64,000 nt of DNA from NCBI RefSeq assembly GCF_015767635.1, contig NZ_CP065230.1, positions 2,852,001-2,916,000 of the forward strand, written 5' to 3'. Both the position numbers and the translations under genes were made by a program. The stretch is from Halomonas sp. A40-4 (GTDB lineage: Bacteria; Pseudomonadota; Gammaproteobacteria; Pseudomonadales; Halomonadaceae). The notes beneath the pieces were generated by a model. It saw only the letters and a program-made list of their open reading frames with translations, did no database searches and was not told the DNA's origin. This document shows, piece by piece, positions 28,054 to 37,002 of this stretch; within the stretch, counting starts at the first letter, position 1, and the number at the start of each line of letters is the position of its first letter.

Positions 28054-29379
28054 ATGCTCCCGCAAGAACTGATTCGCCTCAAGCGCGATAACCAGCCGCT
28101 GCCGGCAGAAGAAATCAAGGCCTTTGTTCAGAGCATTGCCGATGACCGTATCAGTGATGCCCAGATTGGCGCCTTTACCATGGCGGTGTTTTTAAACGGC
28201 ATGAGCCGTGAGGAAGTCGTCGCGCTGACCACCGCCACCCGTGACTCCGGTCACGTCATGCAATGGGATTCGCTTGACCTGCCGGGCCCGATCGTCGACA
28301 AGCACTCCACCGGCGGCGTGGGTGACCTGGTCTCTCTGGTACTCGGCCCCTGGGTCGCCGCCTGCGGCGCTTTCGTACCGATGATTTCCGGCCGCGGCCT
28401 GGGCCACACCGGCGGCACGCTGGACAAGCTGGAATCCATTCCCGGCTATAACCCCTATCCCGCCCCGGAGCGCTTCGGCGATGTGGTCAAATCCACTGGC
28501 GTGGCGATTATCGGCCAGACCGGCAACCTCGCTCCAGCGGACAAGCGCATCTACGGTGTGCGTGACGTGACCGCCACAGTGGAATCCATCCCGCTGATCA
28601 CCGCCTCTATCCTGGGCAAAAAGCTGGCCTCCGGCCTGGATGCCCTGGTCATGGATGTCAAAGTCGGCAGCGGCGCCTTCATGCCCACGCCGGAAAAATC
28701 CCGCGAACTGGCCAAGAGCATTGCCAACGTGGCTACACAGGCGGGCACACCTACCACCGCCCTGCTCACCGACATGAGCCAGCCGCTGGCTCCCTGCGCC
28801 GGTAACGCGGTCGAAATCGTCGAAACCCTGGCGCTATTGCGCGGCGAGCGCTCCAACAGTCGGGTGATGCAGGTAACCCGCGAACTGGCGGTGGAAATGC
28901 TGATGGCGGGCAAGTTGGTCAATAGCCGCGAGGAAGCGCTGACCAAGCTTGAAAAAGCCCTCACGTCAGGTGCGGCGGCCGAGGTCTTTGCCCGCATGGT
29001 GAGCGAGCTTGGTGGCCCTGCCGACTTCATGGAGCGCTCGGATCACTACCTGGCCAAAGCTGACGTGGTCAAGCCAGTGTATGCCGAACAATCAGGCATC
29101 ATCCAGCGCATTGACACTCGTGCCGTCGGCATGAGCGTGGTGGAACTCGGCGGGGGGCGCCTGCGTAACGACGCCAACGTCGACCACAGCGTAGGCTTCA
29201 GCGACATTGCCGAAATCGGCGACCGTGTTGATAGCCAACACCCCATCGCCATGGTTCACGCCAACAGCGAAGACGCTGCCGCCCTTGCCGCCGCCCAGCT
29301 TCGCGCTGCGGTCACCTTGGGTGACGCCCCCGCGACCGCCGATACGCTACTTCAAGATACCTTCAGAGGAGAAGCCTGA
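28054..29379 (+). CDS. deoA: Thymidine phosphorylase
   Basis: DeoA releases thymine and deoxyribose-1-phosphate from thymidine. The 441-residue protein contains the family signature region [38 protein letters not shown], and [20 protein letters not shown]. The frame extends upstream into deoC, but the ATG at 28054, one base after the deoC stop and preceded by GGAGG at 28041, is the natural start. It shares its last base with the start of deoB (TGATG). Cytosolic; the product passes to DeoB. Confidence 0.97.
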   Translation: MLPQELIRLKRDNQPLPAEEIKAFVQSIADDRISDAQIGAFTMAVFLNGMSREEVVALTTATRDSGHVMQWDSLDLPGPIVDKHSTGGVGDLVSLVLGPWVAACGAFVPMISGRGLGHTGGTLDKLESIPGYNPYPAPERFGDVVKSTGVAIIGQTGNLAPADKRIYGVRDVTATVESIPLITASILGKKLASGLDALVMDVKVGSGAFMPTPEKSRELAKSIANVATQAGTPTTALLTDMSQPLAPCAGNAVEIVETLALLRGERSNSRVMQVTRELAVEMLMAGKLVNSREEALTKLEKALTSGAAAEVFARMVSELGGPADFMERSDHYLAKADVVKPVYAEQSGIIQRIDTRAVGMSVVELGGGRLRNDANVDHSVGFSDIAEIGDRVDSQHPIAMVHANSEDAAALAAAQLRAAVTLGDAPATADTLLQDTFRGEA

Positions 29380-30623
29380 TGCGCCGCGCCATTGTTGTTG
29401 TCCTCGACTCATTCGGCATCGGCAGCGCGCCGGATGCCAACCAGTTCGGCGACCAGGGGGCTGACACCCTGGGCCATATTGCCGCCGCCTGCGCCCGCGG
29501 CGAAGCGGATACCGCCGAGCGCTCAGGCCCTTTGAAACTGCCCAACATGGCAAAACTCGGCCTGTTTCACGCCCACCGCGATGCCACGGGAAAAGTCGCC
29601 GAGGGCGTTGACCTGCCGAATACGCTGACAGGTGCCTACGCCCACGCTAAAGAGGTTTCCAGCGGCAAGGATACGCCGTCGGGCCACTGGGAAATTGCCG
29701 GCGTGCCGGTTCGCTTCGACTGGGGCTACTTCCTCGATAAAACCGACAGTTTCCCGACAGAGCTGCTCGACAGGATTGTCGATGCCGCCAACCTGCCCGG
29801 CGTGATCGGCAACTGCCACGCCTCGGGCACCGAGATCATCGCCCGCCTGGGCGAAGAGCATGTCGCCACGGGCAAGCCCATCGTCTACACCTCGGCGGAT
29901 TCCGTGTTTCAGATTGCCGCCCACGAGGAGCACTTCGGCCTCGAACGGCTCTATGAACTATGCGAAACCGTGCGCGGTCTGCTCGAGCCCTACAACATTG
30001 GCCGCGTGATCGCCCGCCCCTTTGTCGGCAATGACCGCGACGACTTTGCGCGTACCGGCAATCGCCGCGACTACAGCGTCGAGCCCCCCACGCCTACGGT
30101 GCTGCAAAAACTCGCCGAAGCGGGGGGCGAAGTGGTGTCGATCGGCAAGATTGCCGATATCTACGCCCACTGCGGCATTACCCACAAGGTCAAGGCCAGC
30201 GGTCACGACGCGCTGATGGAAGCGACGCTTGGCGAGGTAGCGCGCACTGCCAAGGAAACCAGCGACCGCCCGACCATGATCATGACCAACTTTGTCGATT
30301 TTGATTCGGTCTACGGTCACCGCCGCGACGTGCCGGGCTATGCGGCCGCGCTCGAGCATTTCGATACCCGCTTGCCCGAGCTGTTCGCCGCGCTCAACGA
30401 GGATGACCTGCTGCTGCTTACCGCCGATCACGGCTGCGACCCCAGTTGGGAAGGTACCGAGCACACCCGCGAATACGTACCGGTCATGGTACGCGGCGCC
30501 GGTTTCACCCCCGGCCCCATGGGCGAACGCGGCACCTTTGCCGATATCGGCCAGACGCTCGCCGACTACTTCGCGCTCGAAGCCATGGCCGATGGCGAAA
30601 GCTTTTTATCCAGCGCCGCTTAA
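29379..30623 (+). CDS. deoB: Phosphopentomutase
   Basis: DeoB converts (deoxy)ribose-1-phosphate to the 5-phosphate, linking DeoA and DeoD to DeoC. The 414-residue protein belongs to the alkaline-phosphatase-like metalloenzymes; the N-terminal [14 protein letters not shown] carries metal ligands, [15 protein letters not shown] the phosphoserine/threonine loop, and [20 protein letters not shown] the C-terminal metal histidines. Its ATG overlaps the deoA stop by one base. It is one of five consecutive deoxynucleoside catabolic genes. Confidence 0.97.
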   Translation: MRRAIVVVLDSFGIGSAPDANQFGDQGADTLGHIAAACARGEADTAERSGPLKLPNMAKLGLFHAHRDATGKVAEGVDLPNTLTGAYAHAKEVSSGKDTPSGHWEIAGVPVRFDWGYFLDKTDSFPTELLDRIVDAANLPGVIGNCHASGTEIIARLGEEHVATGKPIVYTSADSVFQIAAHEEHFGLERLYELCETVRGLLEPYNIGRVIARPFVGNDRDDFARTGNRRDYSVEPPTPTVLQKLAEAGGEVVSIGKIADIYAHCGITHKVKASGHDALMEATLGEVARTAKETSDRPTMIMTNFVDFDSVYGHRRDVPGYAAALEHFDTRLPELFAALNEDDLLLLTADHGCDPSWEGTEHTREYVPVMVRGAGFTPGPMGERGTFADIGQTLADYFALEAMADGESFLSSAA

Positions 30624-30637
30624 AGGAGAAACCTACA

Positions 30638-31363
30638 ATGGCGACACCGCATATTAATGCTGAGAAAGGCGATTTTGCCGATACCGTGCTGATGCCCGGC
30701 GACCCGCTGCGTGCCAAGTTCATCGCCGAGACCTACCTGGACGATGTCCGCCTGGTCAACGATGTGCGCAGTATGCTTGGCTATACCGGCACCTACAAAG
30801 GCCGCAAGATTTCGGTCATGGGCCATGGCATGGGCATCCCCTCGGTCTCGATCTACGCCAAGGAACTGATCACCGACTACGGCGTTAAATCCGTGATTCG
30901 TGTCGGCTCCTGCGGCGCGGTACGCGACGACGTCAACGTCCGCGACGTGGTTATCGGCATGGGTGCGTGCACCGACTCCAAGGTTAACCGCATGCGCTTC
31001 AACGACCACGATTTTGCTGCGATTGCCGACTTCGATCTGACCCAGCACGCGGTCGCCGCCGCCAACGCGCAAAACGTGCCGGTGAAAGTCGGCAACATTT
31101 TCTCGGCGGATCTGTTCTATAACCCGCAGACCGAGATGGCCGAGATGCTCAAGCGCTACGGCATTGTCGGCGTCGAGATGGAAGCGGCAGGCCTCTATGG
31201 CGTGGCCGCGGAATTCGGCGCCCGGGCGCTGACCATCTGCACGGTATCCGACCATATTCTGAAAGGCGACTCGCTCTCCAGCGCCGACCGCCAAACCACC
31301 TTCAATGACATGATGACAATTGCGCTCGACACGGTATTACGCGACGACGCAGCGCGCACCTGA
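30638..31363 (+). CDS. deoD: Purine nucleoside phosphorylase, hexameric DeoD type
   Basis: DeoD cleaves purine (deoxy)nucleosides with phosphate. The 241-residue protein shows the DeoD signatures [36 protein letters not shown] and [18 protein letters not shown], and the catalytic aspartate in CTVSDHIL. The open frame reaches far upstream inside deoB, but the ATG at 30638 follows AAAGGAG and matches the family length. It directly follows deoB by 14 bases. Confidence 0.97.
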   Translation: MATPHINAEKGDFADTVLMPGDPLRAKFIAETYLDDVRLVNDVRSMLGYTGTYKGRKISVMGHGMGIPSVSIYAKELITDYGVKSVIRVGSCGAVRDDVNVRDVVIGMGACTDSKVNRMRFNDHDFAAIADFDLTQHAVAAANAQNVPVKVGNIFSADLFYNPQTEMAEMLKRYGIVGVEMEAAGLYGVAAEFGARALTICTVSDHILKGDSLSSADRQTTFNDMMTIALDTVLRDDAART

Positions 31364-31386
31364 AGGCCAACACCAAGGAAATCGCC

Positions 31387-31794
31387 ATGAGCCAAGTCGA
31401 TTCGGCACTGGTTGAGACACTACTGACAGCGCTCGGCAATGCCTACGCGCCCTATTCCAGCCACCCAGTGGCCGCCGTGATGGAGTGTCCGGATGGCCAG
31501 CAGTTCGCCGGTTGCAACGTCGAAGTGGCCCACTACAAAGGGCTCTGTGCCGAAGCCTCGGCGATTTCCGCCATGGCAACCGCCGGGCAACGCGAACTTG
31601 CCAAGGTCTATGTGATGGGTCCCGGCGAGCATCTGTGTACGCCCTGCGGCGACTGCCGCCAGCGCATCCGCGAATTTGCCACGCCCGACACGCAGATCCT
31701 GGTGCTTTCTCGCGAAGGCGAGGTGCTGAAGACCTACACCATGGAAACGCTGCTGCCTGACGCCTTCGGCCCCGAGCAACTGCCGGCGCGATAA
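31387..31794 (+). CDS. cdd: Cytidine deaminase (tetrameric type)
   Basis: Cdd deaminates cytidine and deoxycytidine to uridine forms. The 135-residue length fits the small tetrameric class. The zinc ligands and proton shuttle are seen in GLCAEASAISAM (C-A-E) and TPCGDCRQRIREF (PCGxCRQ). It is the last gene of the deo operon, 23 bases after deoD, and a terminator follows. Its presence lets the operon also route deoxycytidine to the common pathway. Confidence 0.95.
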   Translation: MSQVDSALVETLLTALGNAYAPYSSHPVAAVMECPDGQQFAGCNVEVAHYKGLCAEASAISAMATAGQRELAKVYVMGPGEHLCTPCGDCRQRIREFATPDTQILVLSREGEVLKTYTMETLLPDAFGPEQLPAR

Positions 31795-31816
31795 CGCCCT
31801 CTGTATATCTCTAACG

Positions 31817-31840
31817 ACCAGCCCCTTGTGGGCTGGTTTT
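31817..31840 (+). terminator. Terminator of the deo operon
   Basis: ACCAGCCC and GGGCTGGT form an 8-bp stem around CTTGT, ending in TTTT. It follows cdd by 22 bases. Confidence 0.85.
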
Positions 31841-31946
31841 GTGCGTTTATTGCTCGTACTCTTACGCGTACTCTTACTCTTAAGAAAACCTGATTGTACA
31901 AGACAAAATGTGCCGATTGAGAGCGCATCACACACTGGAGAACGCC

Positions 31947-33071
31947 ATGGCTGGACTATTGCCCAACGTCGACCCCGACGGCCTGCTGGAATATTCGGTG
32001 GTCTATACCGACCGCTCGCTGAACCATATGTCGCAGCAGTTTCAAGGCGTGATGCGCGATATTTCCGCCACGCTCAAAGAAGTTTACAACGCCCATACGG
32101 CTGTCATCGTGCCGGGTAGCGGTACCTTCGGCATGGAAGCGGTTGCGCGCCAGTTCGCTGTCGACCAGCCGACGCTGGTCATTCGTAACGGCTGGTTCAG
32201 CTACCGCTGGACGCAGATTATCGAGATGGGCCGACTGACCGACCAGCACACCGTTCTGAAAGCACGGCGCGAAGCTCCCAACGACCCGCACTCCCCCTTC
32301 GCGCCGGTACCCGCCGACGAGGTTGCTGAGCGCATTCGTGCTGAAAAGCCAGCGGTCGTTTTTGCCCCTCAGGTGGAAACGTCCGCCGGGATGCTCTTGC
32401 CGGACGACTACATCCGCACCGTTGCCCAGGCGACCCGTGATGTGGGCGGCCTGTTTGTGCTCGACGCGATTGCTGCCGGCACGCTGTGGGTGGACATGCA
32501 GTCGCTGGGTGTGGATGTCGTGGTCAGCGCACCGCAAAAGGGGTGGAGCGGCTCGCCCTGCTGCGCCATGGTGATGCTGTCGGACCGTGCGGCCCAGCGT
32601 CTTTCCGAGACGCAGAGCAACAGCTTTGCCTGTGACCTGGGAAAGTGGCACAGCATCATGCAGGCCTACGAGAACGGCGGGCACGCCTACCACGCCACCA
32701 TGCCCACCGATGCCTTGCGCCAGCTGCGCGACATCATGCAGGAAACGCGTGACTACGGCTTTGGCAAGGTCAAAGAGGAGCAGCAGGCGATCGGTCGAGA
32801 TGTCCGCGCCATGCTCAAGCGCCACGGCTTTGCAAGCGTCGCGGCAAATGGCTTTGAGGCCCCGGGTGTGGTGGTGTGTTACACCGACGACAGCGGCCTG
32901 GTTGGCAAGCTCGCCCGGGCTGGTGTGCAGGTGGCCGGCGGGGTGCCACTAATGTGCGATGAGGGCGACCACTTCCAGACCTTCCGCATTGGCCTGTTTG
33001 GTCTCGATAAGCTGCACCATACCCAGCGCAGCGTGGAAAACCTTGAGCAAGCCATCAAGTCAGTGAGTTAA
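31947..33071 (+). CDS. Class V aminotransferase, alanine-glyoxylate/serine-pyruvate type
   Basis: A 374-residue PLP enzyme of the AGT/SPT group. The sequence shows the glycine-rich VIVPGSGTFGMEAVARQF early, a carboxylate/PLP aspartate in FVLDAIAAGTLWVD, and the cofactor lysine in VVVSAPQKGWSGSPCCAMVM. It probably transfers an amino group between alanine or serine and glyoxylate or pyruvate; which pair cannot be settled from sequence. The upstream frame extends 13 codons, but ATG at 31947 (after GGAGAAC) begins the conserved region. It stands alone between two terminators. Confidence 0.85.
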   Translation: MAGLLPNVDPDGLLEYSVVYTDRSLNHMSQQFQGVMRDISATLKEVYNAHTAVIVPGSGTFGMEAVARQFAVDQPTLVIRNGWFSYRWTQIIEMGRLTDQHTVLKARREAPNDPHSPFAPVPADEVAERIRAEKPAVVFAPQVETSAGMLLPDDYIRTVAQATRDVGGLFVLDAIAAGTLWVDMQSLGVDVVVSAPQKGWSGSPCCAMVMLSDRAAQRLSETQSNSFACDLGKWHSIMQAYENGGHAYHATMPTDALRQLRDIMQETRDYGFGKVKEEQQAIGRDVRAMLKRHGFASVAANGFEAPGVVVCYTDDSGLVGKLARAGVQVAGGVPLMCDEGDHFQTFRIGLFGLDKLHHTQRSVENLEQAIKSVS

Positions 33072-33105
33072 CGCCCTGGGCTAAATCAGGTAATCAACGC
33101 CAGAA

Positions 33106-33126
33106 GCCCGCTACTCAATAGCGGGC
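33106..33126. terminator. Bidirectional terminator after the aminotransferase
   Basis: GCCCGCTA-CTCAA-TAGCGGGC is a perfect 8-bp stem between the convergent aminotransferase and CBS genes. T-rich tails on either side are short. Confidence 0.7.
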
Positions 33127-33152
33127 ATCTTACGCCATCTGCCACTGGTTGC

Positions 33153-33842
33153 TTACATATAGCCTACGCCGCGGGGCATCATGCCCAGGTTATTTTCAAC
33201 CTGCGTCACCCCTGGAACGTTCTCTGCCACCACCGTCACGGCCTTTTTCTGTTCAAGGGATTCAACCAGCCCCCAGACTTCCACAACGCCGCCATCGACG
33301 ATCAGACTGATATTTTCGACGCGCACGTCGGTATGGCGCTCAACGTCGTTGAGGATGGCGTCGCGAATTTGGCGATCGTCGGCAGGCGATTGCGTCGGCC
33401 CCACGACAGCATTCGCAATGCCTTGCAGTAAATTGGCGCGACTGACAATGCCCACCAATTTGCCATCACGCAGAACAGGCACACGTTTGATGTGGTGCTT
33501 TTCCAGCAGGCGAGCAATACTGTGTATTGGCGTGTTTTCCTCGACACTCAGCGGGTCAGGGGTCATGACATCCTGAGCTTTACGGCCATGGGATTTCACA
33601 TAGTCGCGCGAACTTTTTCCGCCACTCAAAAGCGACAACCACCCTGACTGGGGCTGGCCGTCGTCGTCTTTTAGACGACGCATCAAATCGCCTTCGCTGA
33701 CGATCCCGACCACCCGATGCTCGTCATCCACCACCGGGACGGCACTAATACGGTGGCTCAGCAGCAATTGTGCTATATCGCGCACATCGGTGTCGGGCGC
33801 CACACTCACCACTTTGGGCGTCATGATATCGATAGCTTGCAT
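33153..33842 (-). CDS. CBS-CBS-BON domain protein
   Basis: A 229-residue cytosolic protein. The first CBS domain spans about residues 3-65 (DIMTPKVVSVAPDTDVRDIA... HRISAVPVVDDEHRVVGIVS), the second about 90-148 (DVMTPDPLSVEENTPIHSIA... VGIVSRANL), and a BON domain follows (about 157-225, DRQIRDAILNDVERHTDVRV). CBS pairs usually bind adenine nucleotides; BON domains bind phospholipid or peptidoglycan-associated ligands. The function is not known. The start is at the ATG after AGGAGGAGCACC; the frame upstream of it is not needed. Such proteins are common in energy- and stress-related loci of this type of bacterium. Confidence 0.85.
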   Translation of the reverse strand: MQAIDIMTPKVVSVAPDTDVRDIAQLLLSHRISAVPVVDDEHRVVGIVSEGDLMRRLKDDDGQPQSGWLSLLSGGKSSRDYVKSHGRKAQDVMTPDPLSVEENTPIHSIARLLEKHHIKRVPVLRDGKLVGIVSRANLLQGIANAVVGPTQSPADDRQIRDAILNDVERHTDVRVENISLIVDGGVVEVWGLVESLEQKKAVTVVAENVPGVTQVENNLGMMPRGVGYM

Positions 33843-33981
33843 GGTGCTCCTCCTGGCAACGGGCCCTTTCGACGTTATCGTCGTAGTTTGCAAAGCCCTC
33901 TACTTCAGACTAGTTCGCTGCTCTTCAGTTGCCCATGCTGACACCCTTTAGTTGGCGTCTTTTTGATCTAGCGCAGCTTAT

Positions 33982-35442
33982 TCACTGGTCTTTTTCACTG
34001 ACCTTTGCTGTGCCGCTCTCCCCGACTTTTTCTACATCGACAATCCCAGACCGGCTGACCACGACCTTCCAGCGAGCCAGGTAAGGCTGGTCTTCGCTGC
34101 CGGTTTCGCGAATGACCAGATTGAACAGGTGACGACGCTCGACACTTTCGCGCACGGCCTGGCCTTCTTTAAGCCGGTAGATGTCATACTTGCCCTTGCT
34201 CATCAGCCGGGTCAGCATGGAGATATCCAGCGTTAAACTTTCCTGGGTATGTTCGTAACCACTCAGGAAGCGGGTCGGTGACATCCGGGAACGCGAACGG
34301 TAATGCAGCACCACCTCCTCACGCTGGGCCACGGTCCGGCGACGCAACCGCTGAATTTCAGGGTCCAAAGACGAATAGCGCTTATAGTCGAACCATTCGA
34401 GTTGATGCCCCACCGATACATTGCGGTTGGGGTCGACGTACTGCCGCCGCCACTTAGGCCGCCCACGGCGCAACCAGCGCCATAAGGTGTTACGTAAATC
34501 GTCTTTGAACACTTCGCGCATGGCATAAAGTACGGCCATGGCAATCACGAACAACGAGGTGATATCACCGAGGGTATCGCGCAGGCGAAGTACGCCAAAC
34601 GAAACAAAGGCCATGACCACGGCCGTCGCCAAGGCTTTGACGGCTTTTTGCTCACCGCCACCCAACTCCTGGGGTCGCTGCTTAAGGGTAATGGGATACT
34701 CGATCAAGCGACGCAGCAACCGCATTTTATTCGACATCCGGGTAGGGTCAGCCATCACCCGTTCGGCGTTGTATTCCTGCTCGCGCCGGTACGCTTCTTC
34801 ACGCTGGCAAATCGCCACAAACCGGTGACGGATGGGGGTAAACTCACCGCCCCTGGGCATGTGAGCCACCAGCGCCAATAGCTGCTGTTCGGTAAACCAC
34901 GACAGGTAATTATCGATATTGGTGAAATACTTGGTTAGTCGTTCATCCCGGGGCGGATGGCGGCGCAGGCGCCTCAGAATACTTTCACTCAAGTCACTGG
35001 TTTGCTGCAGCTGGTCACGCAGCCAATGGACACTTTCCTGGTCGACCTGATGCTTATCTTCGCTTCGGCGTATCTCCCGCGCACTTTTCAGCATGGCTTG
35101 GGTATTGCGCTCCATCGCGCCCACGTATTGATAAGCATAAAGGCTGAGGCTCAGGCGATAGGAGTCACTGCTCAGCTGATTGCGGCTCGCCAGGCGGCTA
35201 TGCACCAGGGGCAGATGATATTCGTCGCTGTAGTAGGTACGCGACACTTGAATCGCCGCGTGGTAAAACGCTTCCTCCGAAATCAACTGGGTCGAAAGGC
35301 CAATATCCCCCGGTACAAACAGATAAATATCCAGGTTGTGAGAGGTTTCCTCCTTCAAGCGCCGTGAAATACGCAGTTGAAAGCTGTTTTTGCGCTCTAC
35401 ATTAATCAACTCACCAATCTCCTGCTTCCCTGGATACGTCAA
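33982..35442 (-). CDS. Unknown membrane protein
   Basis: A 486-residue protein I do not recognise. The N-terminal half is soluble and helical with many Arg, Glu and Gln residues (charged stretches about 105-190). Two hydrophobic segments lie near residues 265-310 (ATAVVMAFVSFGVLRL and LFVIAMAVLYAM), followed by a strongly basic loop (KWRR, WLRRGRPKWRR) and a C-terminal domain rich in beta strands ending in RWKVVVSRSGIVDVEK. The same pattern of a soluble domain, a membrane hairpin and a basic linker is seen in sensor-like or assembly proteins, but no catalytic motif is visible. It diverges from the J-domain gene with a 100-base gap. Confidence 0.65.
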   Translation of the reverse strand: MTYPGKQEIGELINVERKNSFQLRISRRLKEETSHNLDIYLFVPGDIGLSTQLISEEAFYHAAIQVSRTYYSDEYHLPLVHSRLASRNQLSSDSYRLSLSLYAYQYVGAMERNTQAMLKSAREIRRSEDKHQVDQESVHWLRDQLQQTSDLSESILRRLRRHPPRDERLTKYFTNIDNYLSWFTEQQLLALVAHMPRGGEFTPIRHRFVAICQREEAYRREQEYNAERVMADPTRMSNKMRLLRRLIEYPITLKQRPQELGGGEQKAVKALATAVVMAFVSFGVLRLRDTLGDITSLFVIAMAVLYAMREVFKDDLRNTLWRWLRRGRPKWRRQYVDPNRNVSVGHQLEWFDYKRYSSLDPEIQRLRRRTVAQREEVVLHYRSRSRMSPTRFLSGYEHTQESLTLDISMLTRLMSKGKYDIYRLKEGQAVRESVERRHLFNLVIRETGSEDQPYLARWKVVVSRSGIVDVEKVGESGTAKVSEKDQ

Positions 35443-35542
35443 TGCGATAACATGGCATTATCGCTAACCGGTGAAGGCCTTGCCTTAAGGCACGCCTGAC
35501 GCCACTATTGCCCGCTGTTCTTTTCACTTTGGGAGCCTTTGG

Positions 35543-36532
35543 ATGTCCATGGCCCGTTTTTCACCCTTTGAGCTGGTGCTGTTAAATAGCCGCAGCCAAG
35601 TGGATACGGCAACGCTACTATTGCTGGCTTGGGTACTTGTTAACCGCCAGCACGTGTCGGAAGGCCAGCGACGCCGTCGCCTGGCCCAGGTCACGGCGCA
35701 GTTTCGTCATGGGCATGAATTGGGGCCGGTCATGAGCATTGCCCATAATCAGGATCTGCAAGCCATTCAGCTGGCCGCCGAGATTCTACGTAAAGAGTGC
35801 TCGCAAGAACGCAGCCTGAGTGTCCTGCATCAGTCGATCACGGTGGCAACCGATGACGGCGACCTGTCGCTGGCCAACCATTATATCCTGCGCTTTCTGG
35901 CGGACTTGCTCAATGTGACACCCACAACGCTGAGCACCCTGTTTTATGAGTTAACCGGCAGGCCATTAACGTCCCCCGAGGACCCCAGCCGTCATGCCTA
36001 TTGGCAACGTCACAATCCGGACTACTTTAACCAAAAGGCACGCGAGGCCGCCGCTAAACAGCAGGCTCGGGATGAAGCCGCACAGCAGGCTGACGAGAAA
36101 AACCAGCAACGCAAACAGAAAAAACAGCGTAAACAGCAGGAAAAGCAGCGCCAACAGGAAGAGGCCCAGGCGCGTCAGGCGCATGCCCGACAGGAGCGTG
36201 AACGCCAACGGCAACGCGATGACCAGAGCCGCCGCGAACAGGCTCAACGGGAGCAGGCGCGGCAAGACCGGTCCCGTTACGAACGCGCCCAGGGAGAACG
36301 CCGCCAGTGGCAGCGCACAGCGCCTCCTCCGGACCGCACCACGCGTGCCCTGGCGGTACTCGGACTGCCGCCGGGAGCCAGTCGTAGCGACGTGCGCCTC
36401 GCCTATCGGCGCATGGCCCAGCTTCATCACCCGGACCGCTTTTTCACCGAAAGCGAACACCAGGTGGCCCTGGCATCCGCACGTTTTCAGCGCATCAAAA
36501 ACGCGTATGATTACCTGATGCAAACCTACTAA
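35543..36532 (+). CDS. J-domain co-chaperone with TerB/DjlA-like N-terminal region
   Basis: A 329-residue protein. The C-terminal J domain (about residues 265-329) has the Hsp70-activating HPD at about 296-298 within QLHHPDRFF. Ahead of it lies a very charged, Gln/Arg/Lys-rich linker (about 165-260), probably extended or coiled. The N-terminal part (residues 1-150) is a helical domain resembling the TerB-like region of DjlA (LLLAWVLVNRQHVSEGQ, then ANHYILRFLADLLNV). No membrane segment is seen. It likely recruits DnaK to a target that its N-terminal domain recognises. The next gene encodes a shorter J-like protein. Confidence 0.8.
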   Translation: MSMARFSPFELVLLNSRSQVDTATLLLLAWVLVNRQHVSEGQRRRRLAQVTAQFRHGHELGPVMSIAHNQDLQAIQLAAEILRKECSQERSLSVLHQSITVATDDGDLSLANHYILRFLADLLNVTPTTLSTLFYELTGRPLTSPEDPSRHAYWQRHNPDYFNQKAREAAAKQQARDEAAQQADEKNQQRKQKKQRKQQEKQRQQEEAQARQAHARQERERQRQRDDQSRREQAQREQARQDRSRYERAQGERRQWQRTAPPPDRTTRALAVLGLPPGASRSDVRLAYRRMAQLHHPDRFFTESEHQVALASARFQRIKNAYDYLMQTY

Positions 36533-36570
36533 AAAGACGCAGCAGCGACCGACGGAACAAGACCATCCTT

Positions 36571-37002
36571 ATGCGCGATTTGTATCAACGCCTATCGCTT
36601 TCACCAGAGGCCAGTGAGCACGACATCCAGGATGCCGTGATGCGCTGCCCCAACAGTGCCCTACGCCAGGACGCTGAGAGTGTTCTCGCGGTCAACGAGC
36701 ACCGTGAGGCCTACGATACGCTGCACCACACGCTCAACGATATTGGCTGCCTGCGTGCGCGGCTCGGCTTGACCCACGGGGCCCACTGGCAAGGTGATGT
36801 GGCCAACGATTTTTCACTGCCCCCAGATCATGCCATTTCGCGCCACGATGAACTGGTCGACCGCGTCAGCAACGCGGTCTCACTGTACAACCGCTGGCGT
36901 CGCTGGCGAGGCCCCTGGCTACTCGTCGCCGTGTTCGCCACCGGGGCCGGTATCGGCGTCGTAATGGGATTTGCCCTCTGCCTGGGGCTTGCCGCGGGAT
37001 AG
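36571..37002 (+). CDS. J-like membrane protein without HPD
   Basis: A 143-residue protein. Residues 1-65 resemble the helix I-II part of a J domain (LYQRLSLSPEASEHDIQDAV), but the HPD tripeptide is absent, so it cannot be a normal Hsp70 stimulator. A single hydrophobic segment near the C-terminus (LLVAVFATGAGIGVVMGFALC) would anchor it in the membrane. It begins 39 bases after the upstream J-domain gene and may be coexpressed with it. Its last 84 bases overlap the 3' end of the leftward MscS gene on the other strand. I infer a partner or adaptor role; this is not certain. Confidence 0.55.
   Translation: MRDLYQRLSLSPEASEHDIQDAVMRCPNSALRQDAESVLAVNEHREAYDTLHHTLNDIGCLRARLGLTHGAHWQGDVANDFSLPPDHAISRHDELVDRVSNAVSLYNRWRRWRGPWLLVAVFATGAGIGVVMGFALCLGLAAG

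Noticed and set aside
31842..31890. Short CTCTTAC repeats before the aminotransferase
   Set aside because: Three short copies only; not a CRISPR or other known array.
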